From assembly GCA_030152625.1 (NCBI GenBank), contig JASLJD010000100.1:1-6801 (forward strand): a DNA stretch of 6,801 bases, in the 5' to 3' direction. This document shows, in pieces, positions 1 through 5,563 of the stretch. The notes under the pieces are model-generated. The model was not told the DNA's origin and did not search any database. It worked only from the letters and a program-made list of their open reading frames with translations. How positions within the stretch are numbered: the stretch's first letter is position 1; each line of letters starts with the position of its first letter. Source of the DNA: Erysipelothrix sp. (lineage in GTDB: Bacteria; Bacillota_I; Bacilli_A; Erysipelotrichales; Erysipelotrichaceae). The position numbers and the translations under genes are program-made.

Positions 1-272
1 CCGGCAACAGCTTCCGCATTTGTGAGAATATTGACCCCTTTGGCGCCAAGTTTATTCACAAAAGTTTGCGCTATTTTTTGAGCGATTTGGTTCACCTCAG
101 CAACAGTTTGACTTGAAGCCGTTAAAACGGATTGACTGCATTTTTTAGGAATCACCAAGGTATGGCCTCTTGTCACTTGAGATAAGTCTAAAAAGGCGAG
201 ATATTTCTCATCTTCATAAATGATCTTGGCTGGGATTTCTCTTCTTGCTATTTTTTCAAAAATACTTGCCAT
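1..272 (-). CDS. hit: HIT-family nucleotide-binding protein/hydrolase, C-terminal part cut by window edge
   Basis: Ninety complete codons are visible, from the ATG at 272 to the left edge. The family usually has about 115-145 residues, so the C-terminal part is outside. HIT proteins are small dimeric nucleotide-binding enzymes that hydrolyse or transfer purine nucleoside monophosphates from substrates such as phosphoramidates. The N-terminal family pattern is clear: SIFEKIARREIPAKIIYEDE at residues 3-22, LAFLDL at 25-30, GHTLVIPKK at 36-44, and GVNILTN at 79-85, just ahead of where the family places its active site. The catalytic H-x-H-x-H-x-x motif would lie beyond the edge and cannot be checked. 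The zinc-binding Cys pair found in many Bacillota HIT proteins (CIFCKI) is replaced by SIFEKI, as in HinT-type members without zinc. The start is supported by AAGGAGGG at 278-285. A neighbouring prsA-like gene matches the hit-prsA proximity known in Bacillus. The physiological substrate is unknown. Confidence 0.9.
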   Translation of the reverse strand, partial: MASIFEKIARREIPAKIIYEDEKYLAFLDLSQVTRGHTLVIPKKCSQSVLTASSQTVAEVNQIAQKIAQTFVNKLGAKGVNILTNAEAVA

Positions 273-291
273 AAACACCCTCCTTGCTTAA

Positions 292-320
292 ATTATAGCT
301 TCTATCGCATAGAATGCAAA
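292..320 (-). promoter_or_regulatory. Predicted sigma-A promoter of the HIT-family gene
   Basis: Read on the minus strand there is a perfect TATAAT (292-297) and, 17 bp upstream, TTTGCA (315-320), which matches 4 of 6 positions of the -35 consensus. It sits between the terminator of the preceding operon and the gene start at 272, so the HIT gene probably has its own transcript. The expected transcription start, near 285, falls on the ribosome binding site, so the leader would be only about 13 nt. Confidence 0.6.
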
Positions 321-321
321 T

Positions 322-349
322 AAAAAAGCCATCGCTTGGATGGCTTTTT
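322..349 (-). terminator. Intrinsic terminator of the foldase/lipoprotein operon
   Basis: A perfect 11-bp stem is formed by 323-333 and 339-349 around a 5-nt loop. Its GC core is GCCATC paired with GATGGC. On the minus strand the hairpin is followed by six T residues (327-322). It begins directly after the stop codon of the lipoprotein gene (351-353), which is where a Rho-independent terminator of the minus-strand operon belongs. The A-run on the other side gives it some bidirectional character, but no plus-strand gene ends here. Confidence 0.9.
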
Positions 350-350
350 C

Positions 351-1205
351 TTATTCTTCAACATAATTTGGGAAATGTTCCAGTAAATGATTAAAGACAG
401 TTTGATCATAAACTTGGAAACGGTGTTGCTTGAAGATATCTTGTGTGATCTCTTCTTTGATTTCTTGATGATTACTGTATTCTTCGATGAGTGTTTCTTT
501 CATCTCTTCACTTCCTGAAGCGGTAATATCGATAAGATAGATTGATTCACTTGCTTCATTTTTGACAAGATCTGAAAGGCCCTTTTCTTCAGTATCGCGG
601 AGATGTTTGATAACAGCTGCTGGTATTTGACTTTCTTCTTCAAGATAGTAAATTTCTTCTTTTCCGTTGAAAGGACTGTTTTCAACATGATATTTCTCAG
701 CAGCTTTTTCAATACCTTCTTTTTTCGCAAGTTTTAAAGCGTCATCTGCTTTCTTTGGCTCGACTTCTAAAATTTGCGCTTTCTTCGCTGGATGTTTCTC
801 ATAAATTGCATCGAAATTTTCTTCGCTGTATTGTTTTAATAAAGCGTTGAAACGAAGTTCTGGATAGACTAATTTCTCAAGATATTCGTTTTCATCTTTC
901 ATACCAATTTGTTGCAATGTTTTTTCAAAATCATCACCAAAAATTTCTTTGAACATTTCGACTTGTTCTTTGGCTTCTTTTTTCATTTCTTTGCTGACTT
1001 CGATATCTTCAGAAATACGTTCTTTCGCATCTTGAAGAATTAAACTTGCTTTGTCGCTATGTTTCATGGTTTCGAAAAGTTCTTGGCTGTTAAGGACTGT
1101 TTTCTCAACACGGAAAAGATCTTCTTTTTCAGAAACACTTGTTTGCGCATTTGAGCAAGCGGCTAAAAGAAACAATGATAAAATAAGTGGGAATATCTTT
1201 TTCAT
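351..1205 (-). CDS. PrsA-like surface lipoprotein with degenerate parvulin domain
   Basis: A 284-residue predicted lipoprotein. A short basic and hydrophobic signal peptide (residues 1-16, MKKIFPLILS...) ends in the lipobox L14-A15-A16-C17, so the mature protein should be anchored by lipid on the outer membrane face. The rest is acidic and mostly helical. By eye it aligns along its length with the foldase encoded just upstream: an N-terminal helical part (about 33-138), a parvulin-like middle (about 141-230) and C-terminal helices. The peptidyl-prolyl isomerase signatures are lost. The SHILV histidine is Q144 (KAQILEV), the G-x-LGF segment is replaced around 183-188, and the second histidine aligns with Y223. 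It is therefore probably a chaperone-type paralogue without isomerase activity, which is an inference. The ATG overlaps the upstream stop codon as ATGA, behind a GAAGGTGAT ribosome binding site, so it is translationally coupled. An intrinsic terminator follows immediately. It could also be another kind of SurA/PrsA-superfamily lipoprotein. Confidence 0.8.
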   Translation of the reverse strand: MKKIFPLILSLFLLAACSNAQTSVSEKEDLFRVEKTVLNSQELFETMKHSDKASLILQDAKERISEDIEVSKEMKKEAKEQVEMFKEIFGDDFEKTLQQIGMKDENEYLEKLVYPELRFNALLKQYSEENFDAIYEKHPAKKAQILEVEPKKADDALKLAKKEGIEKAAEKYHVENSPFNGKEEIYYLEEESQIPAAVIKHLRDTEEKGLSDLVKNEASESIYLIDITASGSEEMKETLIEEYSNHQEIKEEITQDIFKQHRFQVYDQTVFNHLLEHFPNYVEE

Positions 1206-2176
1206 GAACGATCACCTTCAATTCCCATGTAGCGGATTAAACGTTCCTTGACATCATCTTGGAAAAACTCAATATCCATGCTTTCTGCTTTTTCCCAGAT
1301 GCTGTTGAAAACAACTTCGGGATTGTTTTGAGAAAACTGTTGGACAAAGCCTTCTTCTTGACTGTAATCTTCGAATTTTGAAGAATTCACAAGAATGCGG
1401 TGCATACCATAATTGGTCTTGACCCAATCACTGTATTCGCCATCTTTCAATTCCAAAGCTGCCATGAGGAAGCTGGGTTCAAATTGTGTGCTTGCATCCA
1501 TAAAACCAAGGGAACCTTTCTCGGGTGCGGTCATTTCATCTTGTGAGTGCTCCAAGGCAACTTCACCAAAATCTTTGCCGTCTTTGAGTTCTTGATCAAT
1601 TTTATCAATCAATTTTTGTTCCTCATCACTTGGGTTTTCTGGATCTTGCATTTGCACAAGGATGTGGCTGACTGTACGTGGTTTTAATTCCTCTTCATAG
1701 TCATTGAGATAGCTGTCTTTGTTTTCGCTGATGAACTTAAGAATTAAATCATCGCGCTTGTACATATCTTCATAAAGCAGTGGGAGTTCTTTAATGTCTT
1801 TGTATCCCATGCTAATTAAGGCTTCCTCAAGTTGAGCGAGGCCTTCTTTTCCTGCATTCGCTGAAACATTTGTTTTCACTGTTTCCGCATCTTTCTTCGC
1901 TTTTTCTTTAATCTCATCACTGCTTTCGATCGAAGCGATGACCGATTTTTCAAAGAGTTTATAAATTTCCGCATCGCCATAAGCGTCTTTGAGTAATTCA
2001 TAGTACTCATCGGCACTTACATTTTTGTCATCGACACTGTAAACAATGTCTTGACCATCGATTTTTTTAGCCTTTAATTTTTTGCCGGCTTGCTCTTTTC
2101 CAAAATAGATAATTCCGAAAAGAAAAATGACCGCAACAAGGGCTACAAACCAATGTTTTTTTATCTTTTCAATCAT
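1202..2176 (-). CDS. Membrane-anchored parvulin-type peptidyl-prolyl isomerase, PrsA-like foldase
   Basis: A 324-residue extracytoplasmic folding factor. It starts with a basic stretch (MIEKIKK) and one hydrophobic helix (about 8-26). There is no cysteine or lipobox, so it looks like a signal-anchor protein rather than a lipoprotein like Bacillus PrsA. A helical N-domain (about 45-165) precedes a parvulin/PpiC domain (about 167-264). That domain has RTVSHILV at 167-174 (H171), an HSQDE segment at 210-214 with D213 where Pin1 has its active-site Cys, GSLGF at 221-225, F235-region FEPSF, and YGMHRILV at 256-263 (H259). These are the residues expected of an active isomerase, by remembered family alignment. 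C-terminal helices (about 265-324) complete the usual PrsA-like layout. The start has a strong AAGGAGGAG site 7-8 nt upstream. It is the first gene of a two-gene operon and is divergent from suf. Its likely clients are secreted or wall proteins. Which proteins it folds cannot be read from the sequence, so no prsA symbol is assigned. Confidence 0.88.
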   Translation of the reverse strand: MIEKIKKHWFVALVAVIFLFGIIYFGKEQAGKKLKAKKIDGQDIVYSVDDKNVSADEYYELLKDAYGDAEIYKLFEKSVIASIESSDEIKEKAKKDAETVKTNVSANAGKEGLAQLEEALISMGYKDIKELPLLYEDMYKRDDLILKFISENKDSYLNDYEEELKPRTVSHILVQMQDPENPSDEEQKLIDKIDQELKDGKDFGEVALEHSQDEMTAPEKGSLGFMDASTQFEPSFLMAALELKDGEYSDWVKTNYGMHRILVNSSKFEDYSQEEGFVQQFSQNNPEVVFNSIWEKAESMDIEFFQDDVKERLIRYMGIEGDRS

Positions 2177-2190
2177 AAATGCTCCTCCTT

Positions 2191-2228
2191 ATTACATCTT
2201 CACAATTATAGTGTATTTTAGATGTAAT
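2191..2228. repeat. 9-bp inverted repeat flanking the foldase -10 box
   Basis: ATTACATCT (2191-2199) and AGATGTAAT (2220-2228) are exact reverse complements separated by 20 bp. The arms flank the minus-strand -10 hexamer. The right arm lies upstream of the predicted transcription start, so it is not transcribed from this promoter and the pair cannot fold as an mRNA hairpin. If functional, it would act as a DNA site for a protein binding two half-sites. Chance occurrence in AT-rich DNA remains possible. Confidence 0.4.
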
Positions 2229-2233
2229 TGCAA
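2205..2233 (-). promoter_or_regulatory. Predicted sigma-A promoter of the foldase operon
   Basis: On the minus strand a perfect TATAAT (2205-2210) is spaced 17 bp from TTGCAA (2228-2233), which matches 4 of 6 positions of the -35 consensus. The predicted start near 2198 leaves a leader of about 22 nt before the ATG at 2176 and includes the AAGGAGGAG ribosome binding site. The -35 hexamer lies inside the perfect palindrome at 2225-2236, and the -10 lies between the arms of the 9-bp inverted repeat, so both are candidate control sites for this promoter. Confidence 0.65.
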
Positions 2234-2239
2234 TTATAT
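2222..2239. promoter_or_regulatory. Palindromic candidate operator between divergent promoters
   Basis: TAATTGCAATTA (2225-2236) is a perfect 12-bp palindrome. With one mismatched pair it extends to 18 bp (2222-2239). It covers the -35 box of the foldase promoter and sits about 47 bp upstream of the predicted suf transcription start. That would suit a dimeric regulator that represses the leftward promoter and could touch the rightward one. No regulator gene is in the window, and I cannot assign the site to a known family with confidence. Confidence 0.4.
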
Positions 2240-2261
2240 TCAGTGAGAAAATATTTTACTA

Positions 2262-2270
2262 TGCTATAAT
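2262..2270 (+). promoter_or_regulatory. Predicted extended -10 promoter of the suf operon
   Basis: TGC followed directly by TATAAT (2262-2270) is a textbook extended -10 element. No good -35 hexamer lies 16-18 bp upstream, which is common when the TGn extension is present. The predicted start near 2277 gives a leader of about 21 nt before sufC, with no room for a riboswitch. A weaker alternative reading is TTGCAA (2228-2233) with TATTTT (2252-2257) at 18-bp spacing. Control is most likely at transcription initiation through the palindrome upstream. Confidence 0.65.
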
Positions 2271-2297
2271 GAAAGAACGATTTGAAGGGGGAATTTC

Positions 2298-3119
2298 ATG
2301 GAACTCTTAGTGATTCAAGATTTACATGTTTCAATTGATGATACAGAAATTTTAAAAGGTGTGAACCTGCGTATATCAGAAGGTGAGGTGCACGCCTTGA
2401 TGGGTCCCAATGGCAACGGTAAATCAACTTTACTGAAAGCGATGATGGGTCATCCACGTTATGAAATAACGCAAGGGAGTATTCATTTTTTAGGCCAGGA
2501 TGTTTTAGAAATGGCGGTTGATGAGCGCGCAAGAATGGGCTTGTTTTTAGGGATGCAATATCCTCAAGAAGTCCCAGGCGTTACCAATGCTGATTTTATG
2601 CGTTCAGCCTTGAATGCACAAAGAGAAGAGCCAATCGGTATGTTTGATTTTGTGAAAGCGATGGAAGGCAATATCGAACGTTTGAAAATGCGTGATGATC
2701 TCGCACATCGTTTTCTCAATGAAGGTTTCAGTGGTGGAGAAAAAAAGCGCAACGAAATCCTTCAGTTGCTTATGCTCCAGCCTAAATTAGCGATGCTTGA
2801 TGAAATCGATTCCGGTTTAGATATCGATGCTTTGGCCTTGGTAGCAGAAGTTTTAAAAGAAGAAATGGACAAACGTCCGATGACCATGCTCATCGTGAGT
2901 CATTATGAACGCTTTTTTGAACTGATGACACCCAGCCACACGCATATCATGATCGATGGTCGTATCGTGAAAGAAGGCGGCCCCGAACTTGTTTCGAAAA
3001 TCGACCAAGAAGGCTATGATTGGCTTGGCGTTGAAATGAAAGAAGAAGCGGTGCATGAACGACCAATATCCATGGCATCTTGTGCGATTCGTGAACACTT
3101 TGGTGATAAAGATGAATAA
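2298..3119 (+). CDS. sufC: SUF Fe-S assembly ATPase SufC
   Basis: A 273-residue ABC-type ATPase of the cytosolic SufBCD scaffold. ATP binding and hydrolysis drive the conformational change that lets SufB-SufD build Fe-S clusters. All nucleotide-binding motifs are present: Walker A GPNGNGKST (36-44), Q-loop Q87 in GMQYPQEVPG, signature FSGGEKKRNE (144-153), Walker B LAMLDE (164-169) with catalytic E169, D-loop SGLD (172-175) and the switch histidine H202. The EIDSGLDIDAL stretch is typical of SufC rather than of transporter ATPases. The ATG at 2298 follows an AGGGGG ribosome binding site (2286-2291). The protein is somewhat longer than the usual 250-260 residues: after the normal GYDWL end (240-244) there is a tail of about 25 residues with one cysteine (C262). 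First gene of the suf operon; its last 8 bp overlap sufD. Confidence 0.97.
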   Translation: MELLVIQDLHVSIDDTEILKGVNLRISEGEVHALMGPNGNGKSTLLKAMMGHPRYEITQGSIHFLGQDVLEMAVDERARMGLFLGMQYPQEVPGVTNADFMRSALNAQREEPIGMFDFVKAMEGNIERLKMRDDLAHRFLNEGFSGGEKKRNEILQLLMLQPKLAMLDEIDSGLDIDALALVAEVLKEEMDKRPMTMLIVSHYERFFELMTPSHTHIMIDGRIVKEGGPELVSKIDQEGYDWLGVEMKEEAVHERPISMASCAIREHFGDKDE

Positions 3120-3909
3120 AGTGCAAGCTTTAAAAGAGCAAACACTTGAAAATGGCTCTTGGCACTATTCCTTTCCCAAAGAAGGTGTATTTCATTTTAA
3201 AATGCCCGAAGCAAGTCAGGGGCGCTTGTATCTTTATTATGAAAACAGCGAAAAACTAGAATGCTTTTTTGAAGCGGAAGAAAACAGTCATTGGGATATT
3301 ATTATTCTCAATCAAAACAGCATCCCGCTAGAATTGGAAGAAGTTTTCATCTTGAAAGATTTCAGTCAGTTAAAAGTACATATGGGGGATTTTAGTCAAG
3401 CTAAAACAAGGCGTCATTTGGAAGCGAAACTTCAAGGGGATTATGCAGATTTTGCGACGAATGCTGCTGTGCTTGCTCATGCAGCCAGTGATTGGACCCT
3501 GCATGCCCATCATCAAAACCCCCATACTTATGCTCATTTAAACACCCACGCAATCATCTTAGAATCAGGAAGTTTTGATTTGGATGTGATCGGCGATATT
3601 CCCAAAGCGATGCATGGATCGAAAACCCATCAAAACAGTCGTATCATGAACTTCTCTGATGAGATCGCAGCCTCGGTTCATCCACAGCTTCTTATTGAAA
3701 ACAATGATGTAGAAGCATCGCATGCGGCGACGGTGGGGCGTCCTGATAAAGAACATGTCTATTATCTACAAAGTCGAGGTTTAGATGAAAAAACAGCGCT
3801 GTCCTTGATGGTTTTGGGTTATTTAATGCCTTTTCTTGTTGCGATTGAAGATGAGACATTGCGAGAAGATTTGAAAAAAGAATTGGAAGGACAAATTTTC
3901 GATGTGTAG
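3112..3909 (+). CDS. sufD: SUF Fe-S assembly scaffold subunit SufD, compact form
   Basis: A 265-residue SufD/SufB-family protein, partner of SufB in the SufBC2D scaffold. The conserved C-terminal core is clear: ILESGSFDLDVIGDI (149-163), H173-R177 with N180, HPQLLIENNDVEASHAATVG (190-209) and QSRGL at 220-224 followed by a terminal helix. H204 matches the conserved histidine (H360 in E. coli SufD) at the SufB interface. SufD is normally about 420-440 residues; here the N-terminal helical domain and part of the beta-helix are missing. Neither boundary shows decay: the start overlaps sufC (ATGAATAA) and the stop overlaps sufS. The start at 3112 is preferred over an in-frame ATG at 3055, because the latter would place 19 atypical residues deep inside sufC. 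The GGTGAT site at 3102-3107 fits 3112, though it is weak, so coupling to sufC translation is likely. Confidence 0.9.
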   Translation: MNKVQALKEQTLENGSWHYSFPKEGVFHFKMPEASQGRLYLYYENSEKLECFFEAEENSHWDIIILNQNSIPLELEEVFILKDFSQLKVHMGDFSQAKTRRHLEAKLQGDYADFATNAAVLAHAASDWTLHAHHQNPHTYAHLNTHAIILESGSFDLDVIGDIPKAMHGSKTHQNSRIMNFSDEIAASVHPQLLIENNDVEASHAATVGRPDKEHVYYLQSRGLDEKTALSLMVLGYLMPFLVAIEDETLREDLKKELEGQIFDV

Positions 3910-5107
3910 AAAAGATTTCCCATTTATTCAAAAACATCCGGATTGGATTTATATGGATAATGCTGCGACCAGTTTGAAACCACAAGTGATGGTCGATGCA
4001 ATCGTTGACTATTACAAAAATCTTTCCGCCAATATTCATCGTGGAGATTATCCAACTTCTGTGAAGACCAGCCAACTTTATGAAGAAGCCAGAGCGAAAC
4101 TTGCTGATTTCTTAGCGGTTGAAGCGGAAGAAATTGTTTGGACCAGCGGAGCGAGTGAAAGCTTGAACCTTGTAGCACGAGGTTATGCTGCGCATCATCT
4201 TCAAAAAGGGGATGTGATTATTCTCAGTGAGAATGAGCATGCTTCGAATGTTTTACCTTGGTATGCCTTAGCGAAAGAAAAGGATTTAACGATTGCGTTT
4301 TTTGATCTTCATGCAAAAGATCCTGTCGCCTCACTTCAAAAGACTTTAGATGAATATCCCCAAGCTAAGCTGATCTCTTTTGCGCATGCTTCCAATGTCT
4401 TGGGTTATCTACGACCGGTTAAGGCTTTGAATACTTTAGCGAAAAAGCATGGCCTTGTTACGGTGGTGGATGGTGCGCAAGTGGCAGGCCATGCGCCTTT
4501 GAATCTTGAGGAGCTCGGTGTTGATTTCTATGCTTTTTCAGCGCATAAGATGCTTGGTCCCAGTGGCCTAGGTGTTTTATATGGGCGCAAGGAAATGCTT
4601 GCGAAGATGTTGCCCTTGCATTATGGTGGTGGAAGTAATGTTGATTTCAACTTGGCACAAGATTATGAATTAAAAAAACCACCGCATCGATTTGAATCCG
4701 GAACGCCAGCGATTGAAGCTGTCTTAGCTTTTTCAAAAGCCATTGATTATCTGGAAAAGCATGGGATGGAAAGACTTTATCAAAAAACAAAAAAACTGAG
4801 TGATTATGCTAATGAGCTTTTTGCCGAGCTAAATCATCTTGAAATCTATAATCCTTACTCTGATTTAGGGATCATCAGCTTTAATGTTAAAGGTATTTTT
4901 GCCCAAGATGTTGCTTTTTATCTTGGCAGTCAAAATATTTTTGTGCGTGCTGGGGATCATTGTGCGAAGATGTTGAGTTTAAATGGCGATGTCAACTCTT
5001 CGGTGCGCTTGTCGCTTTATTTTTATAATAGCTATGAAGAAATCGATCGTGTCTATGAAGTTTTAAAAGACATCAGTTTGGAGAAATGTATAGATGCTTA
5101 TATCTAG
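3902..5107 (+). CDS. sufS: Cysteine desulfurase SufS
   Basis: A 401-residue pyridoxal-phosphate enzyme, the usual length. It converts cysteine to alanine and holds the sulfur as a persulfide for SufU. Features seen in order: YMDNAATSLKPQ (17-28), NIHRGDY (44-50), the TSGASESLNL cofactor-binding region (81-90), H113 in NEHASNVLPW, D190 and Q193 in VVDGAQVAGH, the cofactor lysine K216 in FSAHKMLGP, RFESGTP (263-269), and the persulfide cysteine C354 in FVRAGDHCAK. The class II (SufS/CsdA) RAGxHCA loop has Asp at 352, where many family members have His. The ATG at 3902 overlaps the last 8 bp of sufD (ATGTGTAG), with GGAAGGA at 3885-3891 as ribosome binding site. sufU follows after 18 bp, as expected for its sulfur acceptor. 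Confidence 0.96.
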   Translation: MCRKDFPFIQKHPDWIYMDNAATSLKPQVMVDAIVDYYKNLSANIHRGDYPTSVKTSQLYEEARAKLADFLAVEAEEIVWTSGASESLNLVARGYAAHHLQKGDVIILSENEHASNVLPWYALAKEKDLTIAFFDLHAKDPVASLQKTLDEYPQAKLISFAHASNVLGYLRPVKALNTLAKKHGLVTVVDGAQVAGHAPLNLEELGVDFYAFSAHKMLGPSGLGVLYGRKEMLAKMLPLHYGGGSNVDFNLAQDYELKKPPHRFESGTPAIEAVLAFSKAIDYLEKHGMERLYQKTKKLSDYANELFAELNHLEIYNPYSDLGIISFNVKGIFAQDVAFYLGSQNIFVRAGDHCAKMLSLNGDVNSSVRLSLYFYNSYEEIDRVYEVLKDISLEKCIDAYI

Positions 5108-5125
5108 GAAAGAAGGTATTGAAAA

Positions 5126-5563
5126 ATGGATTATTTGAATGACCCTCTTTTTTTACGACAAGTCATCATGGATCATTATGAGCATCCGCGTAATTATGAA
5201 AAAGGCCCTTTAGAGGATGCTGTTTCGATTCGAAAGAAAAGTGATTCTTGTATTGATGATTTAAGTTTTGATTTTGTTTTTAAGGATGATCGCATTGTTG
5301 ATGCAGGCTTTCATGGGCATGCTTGTACGATTGCGACTTCATCGGCTTCCATCATGACGGAAATGGTTAAAAATCAAAGCTTGGATGATGTTAAACGAAT
5401 GATGAATGAATTTGATAAGATGATGCGCTTGGAAGATTATGATCAAGCCTTAATGCTTGAGGCCAATGCTTTTCAAAATGTTGGTCGTCAAGCAAATCGT
5501 ATTTTGTGTGCTCGTTTAGGATGGGATGCATTGAAAGAAGTGTTAAAGGAGCAAAAAGAATGA
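5126..5563 (+). CDS. sufU: Zinc-dependent sulfurtransferase SufU
   Basis: A 145-residue IscU-like protein, normal for SufU. In Bacillota it accepts the persulfide from SufS and passes it to the SufBCD scaffold; a zinc ion is held by three cysteines and an aspartate. The expected ligands are C42 and D44 (DSCID), C67 in GHACTIATSSAS, and C128 in NRILCARLGW. R125 also matches a conserved arginine next to the last cysteine. The N-terminal YEHPRN motif (18-23) is typical. The usual NPxCGD motif reads SDSCID, so the NP pair and the glycine are replaced although the metal ligands remain. The 18-bp gap after sufS contains AGGAAAGAAGG (5107-5117), the ribosome binding site. The stop overlaps the sufB start by 4 bp. 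It lies between its donor SufS and its presumed acceptor SufB. Confidence 0.95.
   Translation: MDYLNDPLFLRQVIMDHYEHPRNYEKGPLEDAVSIRKKSDSCIDDLSFDFVFKDDRIVDAGFHGHACTIATSSASIMTEMVKNQSLDDVKRMMNEFDKMMRLEDYDQALMLEANAFQNVGRQANRILCARLGWDALKEVLKEQKE

Noticed and set aside
1051..1251. Short plus-strand frame across the foldase/lipoprotein junction
   Set aside because: It is antisense to two supported genes, with no promoter or ribosome binding site ahead of it.
2271..2297. Riboswitch or T-box in the suf leader
   Set aside because: The predicted leader is only about 21 nt, too short for any known structured leader.
3055..3111. Upstream in-frame ATG extending sufD by 19 residues
   Set aside because: It would overlap sufC by 65 bp, lacks a ribosome binding site of its own and adds residues unlike SufD. 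The ATG at 3112 fits the 8-bp overlap pattern repeated at sufD-sufS.
3112..3909. sufD as a truncated pseudogene
   Set aside because: The reading frame is intact, both ends overlap neighbours in a coupled way, and no out-of-frame remnant of an N-terminal domain is left between sufC and sufD.
3692..4178. Overlapping minus-strand open frames across the sufD-sufS junction
   Set aside because: They lie antisense to two well-conserved genes, show no recognisable motif and have no convincing start signals; best explained as codon-bias shadows.
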